Assembly: GCA_964020975.1 (NCBI GenBank)
Contig: OZ026612.1
Coordinates: 49,484,943 to 49,548,942, forward strand
DNA length: 64,000 nucleotides
Source: Hermodice carunculata
Lineage: Eukaryota; Annelida; Polychaeta; Eunicida; Amphinomidae
Direction: 5' to 3'
This document shows, piece by piece, positions 11,060 through 22,493 of this stretch (positions are counted from its first letter, which is position 1; each line of letters opens with the position of its first letter). A model generated the notes under the pieces. That model searched no databases. It was not told the DNA's origin and saw only the letters and a program-made list of their open reading frames with translations. A program made the translations under genes and the position numbers.

Positions 11060-12833
11060 GTGAGTATTTTCAGTCAATTCACCATTGGAAGAGGAATAGT
11101 TGGTTGTAGTTGGAGAGGTATTGCCTGCCAGATGGGCCAAACACCAACTACCCCCCCCCCCCCCCAACTATTGTGAGTAATGAGCAGATGGTCTCGTGTA
11201 CTAAGTTAAAGTGGTTTAGTTACTTATAGTTTCACCAGCATAAGCTGTAGGCAAGACGAAGCACCCACTTTCCATCCGTAGGTCCATCTGTCAACCAAAA
11301 ACTTTAAAGTGGCATTATTTAACTCAATAGACTAGGCACAGCCTTTATACTTGGGTGGATGATATGCAGTGATCATGCAATGCAATTTTCTTCTGATTTT
11401 AATCATGTAGAGCTCAAATTGCTGGAATTGTAACAATGTGCATCTTTGTTATTTTCATATGACCTCTGAAGGTCTGAGGTCAAGGTCAGTTGCAAACCTA
11501 AAATAGGTCAATATCCCTTTTCATGATCCTAAAGGTCAAAGGTCAAGGCCATTTCCCATTTAAAATAGGTCAAGGTCAATTTTCATCTGATTTTAATTAT
11601 GTTGGGCTCAAATTGTAATAATGCATATCTTTGTATTTTACATACATGTGACCTCTAAAGGGCAAAGGTTATTTGTCGATCTGAAATAGGTCAAGGTCAT
11701 TTACCCATCTGAAATAGGTCATGGTCAACTTTCATCCAATTTTAATCATGTATGTCAAACAATGATATGTACGATCATGTTATATACTTTATTGGCCATT
11801 TTGTTAAAAAAAAAGTGATATGTTCGCAGTGAATATATTGAGATTCATTTCATACTTTCAACATCTATACTTGATACCAATATAATATTTGGTCTTATAA
11901 TTACATTGCTGACAAATACTGGGGAGACATTCATGCCCCCAGGCATGGCTCTGCATGGTCATTTAAGATAAGCTGTCACTTCACAAGTTTCTTTTACAAT
12001 ATAAGGCAGCGGTTTTTCTTGGAAACTGAGTGATGTATCGCTTGACTCTCAAAATATAAAAAGAGTTCGGAGAACAGGTAATGAATTGTAGTTCTGATTG
12101 ATTAAATGTCAGTTAATGACTGGGGAAGGCTCTAAAAGCTAAAAGAAAGAATATACTAGAACACTTAATGTAAGTAAGAGTATCATTCTGAGTAATCTGT
12201 TTTGGATACTTAAAGGTGCCTTGAAACCTCCATGCTTCAAAAGCTACATGTTCTTCAAAAGCGAAGTGTTAGGCAGATAGCTTAATGTATATGCACTAAA
12301 GACACTAAGGTCAGCAACTTTTCTTTTGATGGTGCTGAGACATTGGTGTTTTGTCTATGTCTGTGCATGAATCTTTCTTTCTTGTAATCACTGGTTCCAT
12401 ATCTTTAGAATGTTTGGAAAGATTTAGCTAACCTCAGGAAACCATCAAGAAGCTTAGATGAAAAAAGGATGTCAAAGAAAATCAGCTGACCATAATGATA
12501 ATCAAACCATGTTCTTATTGGATTTTGTTATTGAAGGTAAAGAATGGTTTGCATCTTTTGCACAATTTAGAAATTGGAGCATAAGTTTTGCAGCAAGACT
12601 GAGATAACTTATTTGTGTGACCTTTACTCTGTACAAGGCATTTAAAGTTCTGTGTCAGCATACGTTAAGTGCAAGAGTTCATATATTGCTCTATGGTTGT
12701 CTTGATATTTATGTAGACATTCATTTTTTTATTTACACAAATAAAATTTTGTGTGTCTTAAGTCATTGGAAGTTCAGTTTTTCTAAGTGGTGTGTTATTT
12801 TTGGGCAAGCACACTTTTTGTTTTTTGATGCAG
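11060..12833. other. ERG intron, 1.8 kb
   Basis: GT-AG intron in phase 1 between the PAS exon and the linker exon. It contains the repeat copy at 11270-11960 and a C run at 11151-11165. No other feature seen. Confidence 0.85.
11270..11960 (+). repeat. Second copy of the 1-640 composite repeat
   Basis: AATCATGT-AGCTCAAATTG words at about 11400 and 11590, multiple AGGTCAAGGTCA words, and the shared tail ATTGCTGACAAATACTGGGG tie it to the block at 1-640. Confidence 0.8.
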
Positions 12834-13190
12834 ATCGACATAAAAGCTTTAGGCTGAGACTTCCTTCAATACGACGAGACATTCGCAGAACATCTAGGGC
12901 AGCTCAGCTGGAAGATGTGGAAAACCCACCTAGTTCAGAGGAGTCTATGCCACTCCAGCAACTGTCCCTACCAATGGATGAAATTGTCCCTCCTAGCTCC
13001 CCGATGGTGGAGAAACGTCCAGTGGAGAGAGAAATGTCAGACATTAGCAACTGGTCACACGAGGAAGACAGAAGTAGAAAAAGTAGTCCAGCAAGTTTAC
13101 GGAGGGCCTCGTCTTATGAGCATCTGGATTCTTCAACCATTTCCCCCATGATGGGAAACAACCGCATCAAGGCTTCAGCCATGGGCACAG
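12834..13190 (+). CDS. KCNH (erg): ERG-type K+ channel, internal exon: PAS-to-S1 linker with conserved FRLRLP and RRASS motifs
   Basis: The exon encodes about 119 residues of the cytoplasmic linker between the PAS domain and the first transmembrane segment. It opens with RHKSFRLRLPSIRRDIRR, matching human ERG1 AKTFRLKLPAL, and later carries RKSSPASLRRASSYEHL, matching ERG1 SCASVRRASSADDIEAM. RRASS is a strong protein kinase A consensus; the human counterpart (Ser283) is a known PKA site. The middle is acidic, Ser/Pro rich and probably disordered. The acceptor is TTTTTTGATGCAG ending at 12833 and the donor is GTAAGA at 13191. Both ends are phase 1, so joining to the upstream exon gives an AAT (Asn) codon and keeps the frame. 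Human KCNH2 exon 4 has the same phases but is longer (about 444 bp against 357 here), as expected for a variable linker. Confidence 0.93.
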
Positions 13191-13191
13191 G

Positions 13192-14063
13192 TAAGATACA
13201 AAACATAGAACAGGGACAGTGAGGGGAAGCAAACCAGTCATTGTTTCCTTTACACTGGGTCAGCAGTGCGTATTTGCACCAAGCAACTTGGTCAGTGTCA
13301 AGTGATACTTGTTATCAGCCAGAGTTACCAACTGATGCAGTGCCTCCATATTTCCATGTTTTACCTCAGATACTGATTAAATTCATTTATTTTCACAGGA
13401 TTCAGTGACAAGTTTCTTTTGCAGAGTGTCTACTGCCATTGGTTATTGCTATGTATGTATGGATTTATTTCGTGCCACAGTTTCGCATCATGCAGGTAAA
13501 TTGACATTTATAGTGTTTCAGGGATTGTAATGAATATATTTCATGAGGAATTACCAGTGGCTGAGTGTGAGGGCTTGGTGCCACTCTTCCTGGTGTCTTG
13601 CTTGGCCCACAGACAGGCATTTGTACTTGTACAAGAAAAGTGACATACAACAGATTAACAGATATACTTTCAAATTCATGTGTTCAAACTTTACGTATAT
13701 TTTATACAGCTAGTGGTAGATAAGTGAATTTACTCATCTGGAGACAACTGAAACTTTTATCCAACTTCCTTACATTACCAAATTACAAAAGGAAGGGTAG
13801 GCAGCAAAACACCTATGATGTCAACAAAGAGCCCCCCCCCCCCCCCCCCATTGATGTGAGAGCTATGAAAAGTACATGTATCTGGTAGGTCTTGGAATAA
13901 TATATGTCAAGGCTTTGTGGTAATGACCCTTTCAAGGTGCAGTCTGTCTGTACATTACCCAAGCTCAGATTATGGGTTATACTTGCACTATGCTGATGAT
14001 TAAATGTGAGTGCATGTAAACATTGAAAGTATTATAGAGACCTCTGAAGGGAAGCCATGTTAA
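13192..14063. other. Intronic DNA with a C run at 13832-13849
   Basis: Apart from the C homopolymer nothing is recognised. Confidence 0.5.
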
Positions 14064-14291
14064 CCCTTAAAGTGCTGATTTAAGACTGAGTCAATAGCTT
14101 TCCTGGGGACACTTTGCGAGCATTGTGCGCAAAGTGCCCCCAGGAAAGCTGTTGACTGAGACTACTTTTTGCTTTAGACTAGGCTTGCTGGTATTTGAAG
14201 AAAAGATATCTTCATGAGGAATTTGATTCTTTTAACCATTCTATGTGTAACAGTAATGAGAAAATGACTATAGCAGTGATCAGCAGGAGGG
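14064..14291 (+). mobile_element. Family B TTAA-type MITE, copy B1
   Basis: TTAA then CCCTTAAAGTGCTGATT at the left and GATCAGCAGGAGGG then TTAA at the right. The hairpin near the left end is GTCAATAGCTTTCCTGGGG...CCCCAGGAAAGCTGTTGAC around a GCGAGCATTGTGCGC centre. 228 bp. Confidence 0.88.
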
Positions 14292-14295
14292 TTAA

Positions 14296-15638
14296 GTAGA
14301 GTTACCATTGTTTATACCCCAGTTCACATTTTTTCAACAAGTTTTATAGTATGACAACTTACTAGCATATAGTGTTGGATCTACAAGTTGTGCCAAAAAT
14401 GCCCACAAACACCTGCAAACTAGACAAATATACTTCATCATTCCTCTGACTTCACTTTGATCAACTTCAGGAACTTGATGTGTACTTGTTACTAAGCTTG
14501 CTAGGACCAATGTTGCCCAGCAGTATTTATAACAGTGATTGCATCCATTTATACTCAATCTCTGATGGATCAAAGAGGGGTATGATCCAAGCTTTGTTAT
14601 ACATTCACATGTTTAAAAACTCAAACTTTCAGGGGAATACAACAGAATTTTTGTGCATAAGGCTATTTAAAGTGGGTGTCAATATCTACACCTGTCTTAG
14701 CACTATGACATTTTAAATTTTCAGGACTTCATAGTCATAGAGCTTTCAGCTATATTAATGTGAAGATGCCACACCCCCTTTTCACCAGAAACAAGACAAA
14801 TCACTGGTGTGTAAATGCTAACCAAAATATCCAAAGTTCAACCATACAAATATTGCATATTGAAAGAAACAAGACAACCATATCTTTTCAAAGGAGCCTT
14901 ACGGGATCTGTCATCTGGTTATAAGGGCAGACAGTAAAAAAAGCACAGTACCCTAGCAGGTAAGCTTCTACTGACTGGGCAGAGTACTCGCTGTAATTGA
15001 AGCTGACGTGCCTTGTAGGAGTGTTCTCTTTCAGTGCCAAGGGCAACTAAAGTTGAACTACTTGAGTTGAACTTAATCCCTGAATTATCATAATAATAAT
15101 GAATTCACATTCCTTGTAAAAATTTTATTCAAGAACCAGCATGCATGTAGCTCCAGAGAGAAAAGCTGTCAACTCAATCCAAAACTTGGCACACTAAAGA
15201 GTTAAATGGTGTAATTGCACCATTCTTATTGATGATTCCAGCTGAAAATGCTCAACATAGGATGCCCTGTTCCCCCCATCAGGTATATGCCTTTTCTTTC
15301 TGAAGTCTCACATGCTTCAGATATAATCATCAATTATCTTTGCTAGTTGAACGGTAAACAGAATAAAGAGCTTTAGGTTAACAGCTTTTTTCTGTGGTCA
15401 AGGACTGGAAACATAAATTCGGAGTAAGTTTTCATTACGTTAATGACAGCATAAAGTTCAGGCCAATGCTTTATATATCCTCATGCTCACCTCCCCAGTG
15501 CTGATGATGCATGCTCTTTGTGACTGAGAGTTGTGAACACTCAAGGTGCAAATGACCAGGATGCACGATAGAAGATGTGGCCATAGTATTAGGACATTAA
15601 CACCCAACAATCCGCCAAGCAGTCACTTCAGAAGTTGA
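14296..15638. other. Intronic DNA, nothing recognised
   Basis: AT-rich intron with no repeated or coding segment I can support. Confidence 0.5.
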
Positions 15639-15875
15639 TTAGTTGCTTTTCTGCGTCAGGCTCATGGACATGGAGTCCAGGTCTGTTAAGTATTGGTCCA
15701 CCCCTATGTTTGCGTTAGCAAATGTTTCTTCATTTTTAGCTCTATAGGTCACAGAGCAAATGCGATCATTTATGTCTGTACCTCCTTCCATCAGTGTGGC
15801 CATTAACTTTTGCTTGTAAGCACGATACAGTCCACAGTTTTCAAGATAGCCCGTATAACTTTCAGGACTTACCAA
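15639..15875 (-). pseudogene. Unrecognised coding-like stretch on the opposite strand
   Basis: This minus-strand frame reads more like protein than any other unassigned frame here: GLYRAYKQKLMATLMEGG, then VTYRAKNEETFANANIGVDQ and YLTDLDSMSMSLTQKSN before a stop. It has mixed composition and no simple repeats. No ATG start, family or splice context is evident. It could be a scrap of a retroposed gene or transposon, or chance. Confidence 0.2.
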
Positions 15876-15972
15876 GTGTGTGAAAATCTAGGTATTGTTT
15901 GATATTGGAGACGCCAACTACAGCAATATGTAACATATGAGTCAAATCTTGGGACCACTCTAGCATCCTTAA

Positions 15973-16717
15973 CCTTTAGCATGCTGTAAGCAATTCACTC
16001 AAACATACTCTCAACATCATTTACCACCATTTGTGAGTGTACTTGCTGCACTGCAAGCCAACATTCATCAGCTCCCTGTTTGCCTGTATTGTTTATTTAT
16101 ATGTGAGCGTGCACATTTTATTGTAGACAAACTTCAATACTTGCTACTATCTGTTTCCATTTTGTGGTTAAAAGGAGTATTTTCCTGTCAAAAGGATAAA
16201 AATGTAACAACCACCTGTTTTTGTGGCAATTTGAATGATTATGTTCGAAATTTATGCAAAAGCTAAAGTAACTTTGCCCGTTTGCAGCCTTAATGTTTCT
16301 TTTCAACTGCCATGTTTTATACCGCTGAAAAGCTCAGGGTTTTGTCTCTGTGTGTAACAAGCTCTATGATTGGTTAAGAATAAAATATTCCTGGAATATC
16401 CCTCCTAAAATAGGGTAAAATACGTCATTTTTCTAGGTGATGGAAGTTTCAAGGCATGTCATTGATGAATTTAATCACGTGACATGCACCCTCCAATCAA
16501 ATGCATCTAATTCCATGTGCTCCCAGCATGTCCCCATACAGAAGATGAACATGACGCATGAACGTAAAAATTATTGGATCTAGGACCTATTTTTTTATGA
16601 TGATGATGAAAAAGCCCTTCCACATTCAATCCTGCATGTTGCTTGTTGTGCAAATGAGTAAACAATCCCCCAGTGGCACCCTGTGTATGCTACTAAATAC
16701 TGGCAGAGTGCTAAGGG
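15973..16717. mobile_element. Family D TTAA-type element, ~745 bp, non-coding
   Basis: The ends CCTTTAGCATGCTG and CAGAGTGCTAAGGG are imperfect inverted repeats, each bordered by TTAA. Read on the minus strand from the right end, its first part aligns with the segment beginning at 48233 (TTTGCACAACAAGCAACATG against CTTGCACAACAAACGGCATG, and further blocks). No transposase frame is seen. Confidence 0.75.
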
Positions 16718-16721
16718 TTAA

Positions 16722-17840
16722 TGTTTGACAGGTCTTCATGAAATTTAGTGGGATTATATGGAGGAGGTCAAAATCTTGGTTGCATATAATACTAGTAGTG
16801 CCACCTATATTTTGAAGAAAATTATGAGTCAAAATGTGTTGAAAGATGTTAAATTACATATCTCAAAAAATAATTAAATTAGACATACCAAATTTATAGG
16901 ATATACATGTGTAGATAATGTCCATTGCTAATATGTCTATGTGAAACTTAGTGGAATTGTAGAAGAGAAAAAAAATAAGTTGCAGTGTGAACGCAGTCAA
17001 AATCTTGGCTGCATAAGATACTAGTGGTGCCACCTATGATTTGATGGAAATTAAGAATCAAAATGTCTTGAACTCAGAACTCATTTTATAATATTTCTGC
17101 CAATCAGTACAATGATGTTTTCAATATGAAGATACATGTAGATAATAGTATAAATTGATGTGACTAGGGGGACTCCTGTTACAACAAACACATGTTGCTC
17201 TCATAGCAGCCACCCTTAAAAATTACTTAACCTTTAAATGTTGAAAGAAACTTTAAGATATAATACAATTTACACACACAATGTGGGTGGGAAAGTATAA
17301 TTATTTTAATTATTTTGACAAACATAGCAGTTATATATATATTACAACTATGTTAATAATTATTCAAAAAAATATTTGTAATATACAGCGGAAAACCTTG
17401 TAAACTATGAGTATGTATTTTTCCGAGAACATTACTATCTGTTTGATTCACTCTCATTGGAATATCATAGATTAAACTTTGTTTTGCAAAGATTTTATTG
17501 ACTCTATTAACTAGATTGAAAAAAAAATCCATATCTCGAAAAATAATTTAATTAGAGACGCCAACTTTGTACAATATATAGATCATGTTCAATGCTAATA
17601 TATTGTGTAATATCAGTGACCTTGACCTACTTTTCTAGGTCACAAGGCCTGTAAAGTCAGAAGAGGTGACTTTGTAATGGCAGGGTGTAGCTTGGAGATT
17701 ACTGGCAGAGAGAATTGGGCCTTCAGATTGCACTTGAGTACATTGTGCATAAAACTCTACTTGGTGACCTACTTTTGGGTCACTATGAACCAATGATTGT
17801 ATGACTTTGACCTTGTTTTCAAGCATTGAATACTTAAGAA
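16722..17840 (+). repeat. Tandem repeat (~215 bp unit) ending in TGACCTTGACC block
   Basis: Units share GTCAAAATCTTGG, TGCATAA-ATACTAGT-GTGCCACCTAT and TCAAAATGT-TTGAA words (about 16765 and 16998) and AAAATAATT-AATTAGA words (16866 and 17540). It ends with CAGTGACCTTGACCTAC near 17618. It starts immediately after the family D element, which has probably inserted at its edge. Confidence 0.65.
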
Positions 17841-20560
17841 AAGGACATTTAATTCAATATCTTGATTATGAATAAATGATGCCAAATGTACCACAAATGT
17901 GTATTATGTAGAAGTTTGATATTGCATAATATGGATGAGCTTGATTAATCTCTCAGTCATGGAGGGAGAGCTTTTCAGGAAATGATTTTTTGGTGATGGT
18001 CACTGGATTATATGTCAGCAGAGCATTATGCCCATGGGCCTCTTTTTTCCAATGCACTTGAAATATTAAGACTACCCTGTGCCCAAACCACTCCAAGGAA
18101 AGCTCTTAACTCAGTCTTAGTTCAATGGGGGAGGGTTAGGGTTAATTTTGGGGTTGGGTATTAAAGAGCTATTTACTACAAAGAAATTCAATGAACCAAA
18201 CCTTTGTGAAATTCCAAAGAAACTAACACTGTAAATGTCCAGCATCAGTCATCTCAAAAGCCGTGTATATTCCATCCACTGTGGATATGTACATGTTATA
18301 TATTATTGTAAAAAAATCACACTCATACTGATAGTTTTTTAAAATGAATGGCTAAATCATCCTTCATAAAATGCTAATGTCGGGATCTTCAGTGGGAACT
18401 AAGACTTGTTTGGATGTCATATATGGGTTTGATTATAAAACTATCAAAAGGGCAGTGTGACATTTGTAAACAATAAGACAAAAGTCTGCCATTAATGAGG
18501 TCTCTCCATCCCTTGCTGTATGACTGCAGTACTATTTTGTGCATTAAAAGTCCTGTTTTGATGATCCATGGAATGTTTTATGTGCAAATGCCCAGGGTAT
18601 TTTATCCGCGTAATCGAATAATTAAGCTGGTGGTCATTTCTTTTTGTGAGCAAAAAAAAAACAAAAAACACACAAAAACACGGCAAATACAGCATACAAA
18701 TGTGGGAGGTGACAGAGTACAGTCTGACCACTGCGGCAAACAGTTGAATACTGATACAGACTGGACAATGAGTCAAAATTGCCGAAGTTAAACAAATGTG
18801 AAAAGGAAGAAAAAAATTCCCCAGCTAATCCGAGGTTTTTGATTGTACAGCCTAGTATAGTGTCAAGTTCACCTGTGCTTAATATCTTGGGCACAGCCAC
18901 AGGTCATGAGCTGAAGTAGTGGCTTCTCTTGTGTCATATTGGCCACAAATATTTACCAGTCCCAGCAATTCCATGTTGGAGATGATGATAACACATGCTG
19001 TATGTATTGTACAGGAATAGTCCACCGGTGGGAATTAAAGCAAACTTGTATTTCAGGAACAAATGGAACAGGTCTGTGTTGAGATGTAAGGGCTCCATCC
19101 ATCACTGGGAAAAATGAGATCAATGCACTAACATGGATAGACCAATCACTTGAGCAACAATTATGTATGTTGACCCAGGCCTCGTAAAGTGGGATGTGGG
19201 AGCTGCAAAACATGAGCTAGGGCCATCGTTTTACATCAGGAATATGCACTTTGACCAATATTGACACAAGTTGTCCTATGGAATGGTCACCTGGAGACAC
19301 AGCTAATTGGCTGATGTGATGAAGTTGAAGGGGGTGTTGAAGCTATACTTTTCGTTGAGTTACATCGGTCAAAATGGCCCCACGTAGAGACAAAATAGCT
19401 TTGACTAAAGCAACGACTGTAAACAGTATACACTGGAAACAAAATTTGTACATTTTGCTTTTGTCTGCTAGTATTCATGCAGTGTCAAAGAGTTTCCAGT
19501 CAGTCATGTGGAGACAAAAATGATCCTAGTTTTTATTACCCTGGGTTGATCATGTGCAGGTATTTAACTTGTGAAGAAAAGTCATGATGTAAAAATAAAA
19601 ATAAACAGAAAATCCCACAAATACAACTACATGTGTACCTATTTTTTCATACAGTAATTTCCTGTTTGACAAGAAAATTGCAACAGGTGCTGCATAACCT
19701 GCTACTTTATATGCCTGTGAATGTGCTTTATGAATGTCTTTTTGTGTACAGTACCAAACTGTCCAGATTTTACCATTGTGTGTAAATATGTAATCAAGTA
19801 TTGAATGCCAGAATCAAATTTATCTCTTTTATAAATTATCATCCTGAACCAGTCGCATAAGATGTACTGTATACAGCCTATTGATAATAAGAACCACTGG
19901 CAAAAAAGCTGTTAGTATACCAGATTCTGATCAGAACATATTTTCCATTCTTTCAAGTTTGACTGGCACACATTTCTATATTTAATCAAGTCAAGTTGTA
20001 TCTCATGACCTATGACCTGAATAGACAATAGGTCTCAGAGAACATGATCAGGTAGGAGTCCAGTTTGGCTTAGTGTCAGTCACCAGCAAGGAGTCAGATC
20101 TGCTGGTTGAGGTTATAGGTTTCATATTGTTTGGTGCTAGTTGTCAGTGTTTCACTGGTTCAGAAATGTTGATGCTTTTGATGCTGATTTGATAGAATTT
20201 ATAGAAATATCAGAACTTGGAGGCCAGGTACCTACATGTACTGCAATGTACTTTTATGTATGTGTATGAAATAGACATCCTGTCTACTGAATGGAGGCAT
20301 ATCGAAACAGACATTGTCTGTTCTTTTGAAGTATGTGATTGGTTGTCTGAAAACTGAATCTGTGATTGGTTAATGCCAAGCTGCATTCACCAATAAGCCC
20401 AGTTTCTAGTGGGAGTCACTTTAGATTTAAGCTACATACAGAATAACTTTGACTTAAGTTATATTTGCATACATGCAGAGTCCTATGCCATCACGCATTA
20501 TTGGACATTGGCATGTTTTCAGGCAACAGACAGTTAGCAGGTGAAGCTATTTGGCAAGAC
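17841..20560. other. Intronic DNA with a family A hairpin remnant at 18069-18150
   Basis: At 18069-18150, GTGCCCAAACCACTCCAAGG, AAAGCTCTTAACTCAGTCTT and GGGGGAGGGTTA are the hairpin-proximal end of a reverse family A MITE; the rest of that copy is missing. An A-rich tract is at 18652-18680. Otherwise nothing is recognised. Confidence 0.5.
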
Positions 20561-21001
20561 AAACATGTGGAGGGATAGGGGGTTAATGTTTCAAGAGCAC
20601 GCTCTCTTGGATTTTCACCGACCAATTTTCAGGAACACACACGCTGATGTTGAGGATGCACACTTACTTTGACCTGTGTGTAAGAAAACATATGTAACTA
20701 ATTTTTCCTTACAGTTTAGTAGCACAGCTTTGTCATACTAGACTTTTGTCTCCACTTGGCAATAAGTTTGGGGCCTTTTCTTCATCAGTATTGCCTTTGG
20801 GGAGATAGCTGCCTTGGCACTATATCCCCCCCCCCCCCTTAGTAACCCAGAGTGGTCACTAATACACGTGACATGCCAGAGATTTCTAAACGTCAAGGCA
20901 ACACGTTCATGTGGACGGTTGGACTGGTAGTTCTGTCATGCGTTGATCCGTGACCCTTTTATGACGTTGACCTAACGTACGTTAGCAATGTTACCCTCTG
21001 C

Positions 21002-21009
21002 TATATAAG
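21002..21009 (+). promoter_or_regulatory. TATA-like box upstream of the hammerhead
   Basis: TATATAAG is a near-consensus TATA box 28 bp before the first paired base of the ribozyme stem I. A start site about 25-30 bp downstream would begin a transcript right at the ribozyme. This spacing suggests the remains of a retroelement promoter, but it is inferred from one copy. Confidence 0.4.
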
Positions 21010-21029
21010 CAGCGTACACTACAGTATTC

Positions 21030-21085
21030 CCTAACCGCCTCTGATGAGATTCTTTCGAATCGAAACCGGTCAGGCTTTCTCCACA
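21030..21085 (+). ncRNA. Hammerhead ribozyme, minimal type I form, sense strand of ERG intron
   Basis: All conserved core parts are present in order. Stem I is GCCT (21037-21040) pairing with AGGC (21072-21075). CTGATGA is at 21041-21047. Stem II is GATTC (21048-21052), loop TTTC, GAATC (21057-21061). GAA is at 21062-21064. A very short or self-complementary stem III ACCGGT follows (21065-21070), then the cleavage-site C at 21071. The ACCGGT stem is only two pairs with a two-base loop in a monomer, or six pairs between two molecules. This short stem III is typical of hammerheads in Penelope-like elements and retrozymes, which cleave better as dimers. TATATAAG lies upstream at 21002-21009. It lies in the same strand as the ERG transcript. 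Confidence 0.85.
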
Positions 21086-21170
21086 GCTTTTAGGTTCCAC
21101 GCCACTGGCTTTGCTGGGTCTTATACAATACATTTGTATATGTAACTAAACCAACTACACATCTGGTGTG

Positions 21171-22246
21171 CATATACTTGCCTTCAGCAGGCACTGGTCC
21201 AGGTTAGCAAAATTCTTTGGATAGTTTGGGATAGCTTACCTTCCATATATCCTGAACTTGATCATGAAAGTGGCAACGCCTTCAACTGTACAGGTAGTGT
21301 TTAGAGAATTTCACAAGACCTTAAACAACATTCATACACACATGTTGTCACCAGATGGCAGCACTTGCAGGAGTAACATAAAAAGCATTTGTTGTCCTCA
21401 ACCCTTTGCCAAAAGAAAACCTGGCAAGAGGCAAACTTTCCAAACATTGCATTTCTGTTAAGTACAGCATTACAAGTCTGCTTATGTTGTCAAGATACAT
21501 GTCCCTAGTGATGGGATATAGGAGCTTGATAATACACACAACAACTTGTTTCATTCTCAATGTACGTGTATGTAGTTGTTTTGTCCTTAAAATAGAAGTT
21601 TTCTCACACGTTTTAGAAACAAGACTGAAAGTGATGTCACTCCATATGTCATAATGGTAAATAATTCATATCAACTATATCACTGCAGCCCGGATAGTGT
21701 GGTATTTCATTGTATGGAGATGTCCTGCAGCAAATGCCAGGATGTTTTATTTTCTTTTTCCAGTTCAAGGTTCGTGTATTTGCACCATTGCACAAAGTTT
21801 TCACTGAAATATTGTGCAGGGCTGGATTGACAAGATCATTTTGGAAAAGTTGTTGCAGAAATATTATCACTTTAAAATATGTGTCCTGCACAAGCTTAGT
21901 GTCCTATATGCATGACTGTACATGTACTTCATGTTTGAAATCAGTCCCTGCATAATTATAAGTTCTTTTCACAATTGTGAACCATTTGCTTTTAGGCCCA
22001 TAAATAGGTTAATTGTCTTAGATTTGACTTATATTTATGCACAGTTAAATTTCTCATATAAAGATCGAGCTCTCATGCACTTAATGTACCTGGCATAAAA
22101 TAAGTGGTTTTTGCATTGCCTGACAAAACCCTATCTTAGCTACTGTTACAACAGCTAGGTCATGATTGTCCAGGCACAACAAAGACAAGGTGTTTACCAA
22201 CCCGGCATGGGGCGAGTCAGAAGTGTGTATAGAGCTGGCTGCTTAA
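21171..22246. other. Intronic DNA, nothing recognised
   Basis: Several short open frames, none protein-like. No repeat copy elsewhere in the window. Confidence 0.5.
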
Positions 22247-22489
22247 CTCATTCCATACTATGGTGACAGGCCTTGGTCAGTGGTTCTGGCACTACCTAGC
22301 AAGTCATGCTGCAGCTGCTGCAAGGGCAGCTGCAGCATGACTTGCCAGGCAGTGCCAGAACCACTGACTTCAGACCATAGGCATGTTGTTGCTTGAACGA
22401 AAGCCCTTTTCATGAAGAATTTATATATCCAATCGTCATCTTAAATCTAGGTAAATATATGGAAAAATCAGGGACTGTTATGGAATGAG
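22247..22489. mobile_element. Family C TTAA-type MITE with 43 bp hairpin arms
   Basis: TTAA then CTCATTCCATA at the left; TATGGAATGAG then TTAA at the right, a perfect inverted repeat (15 bp with the TTAA). Next to the left end is a strong hairpin: 22276-22318 pairs with 22326-22368 (GTCAGTGGTTCTGGCACT against AGTGCCAGAACCACTGAC, with a couple of mismatches further in). The remaining ~120 bp is unpaired. 243 bp, non-coding. Confidence 0.88.
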
Positions 22490-22493
22490 TTAA

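Larger units (their letters stand above)
20560..21170 (+). mobile_element. Probable remnant carrying the hammerhead (Penelope-like or retrozyme-type end)
   Basis: The DNA around the ribozyme differs from its neighbours: less AT-rich, with CpG-containing words such as CGTACGTTAG and TGACGTTGACC, and a TATA box placed just before the ribozyme. Hammerheads with this short stem III are best known from the terminal repeats of Penelope-like elements and from non-autonomous retrozymes. No coding part of such an element is recognisable next to it, so boundaries are approximate and the class is an inference. Confidence 0.4.

Noticed and set aside
12617-12833. The part of the open frame before the linker exon (MTFTLYKAFKVLC...) as coding
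   Set aside because: It lies in the intron before a good acceptor and does not resemble ERG.
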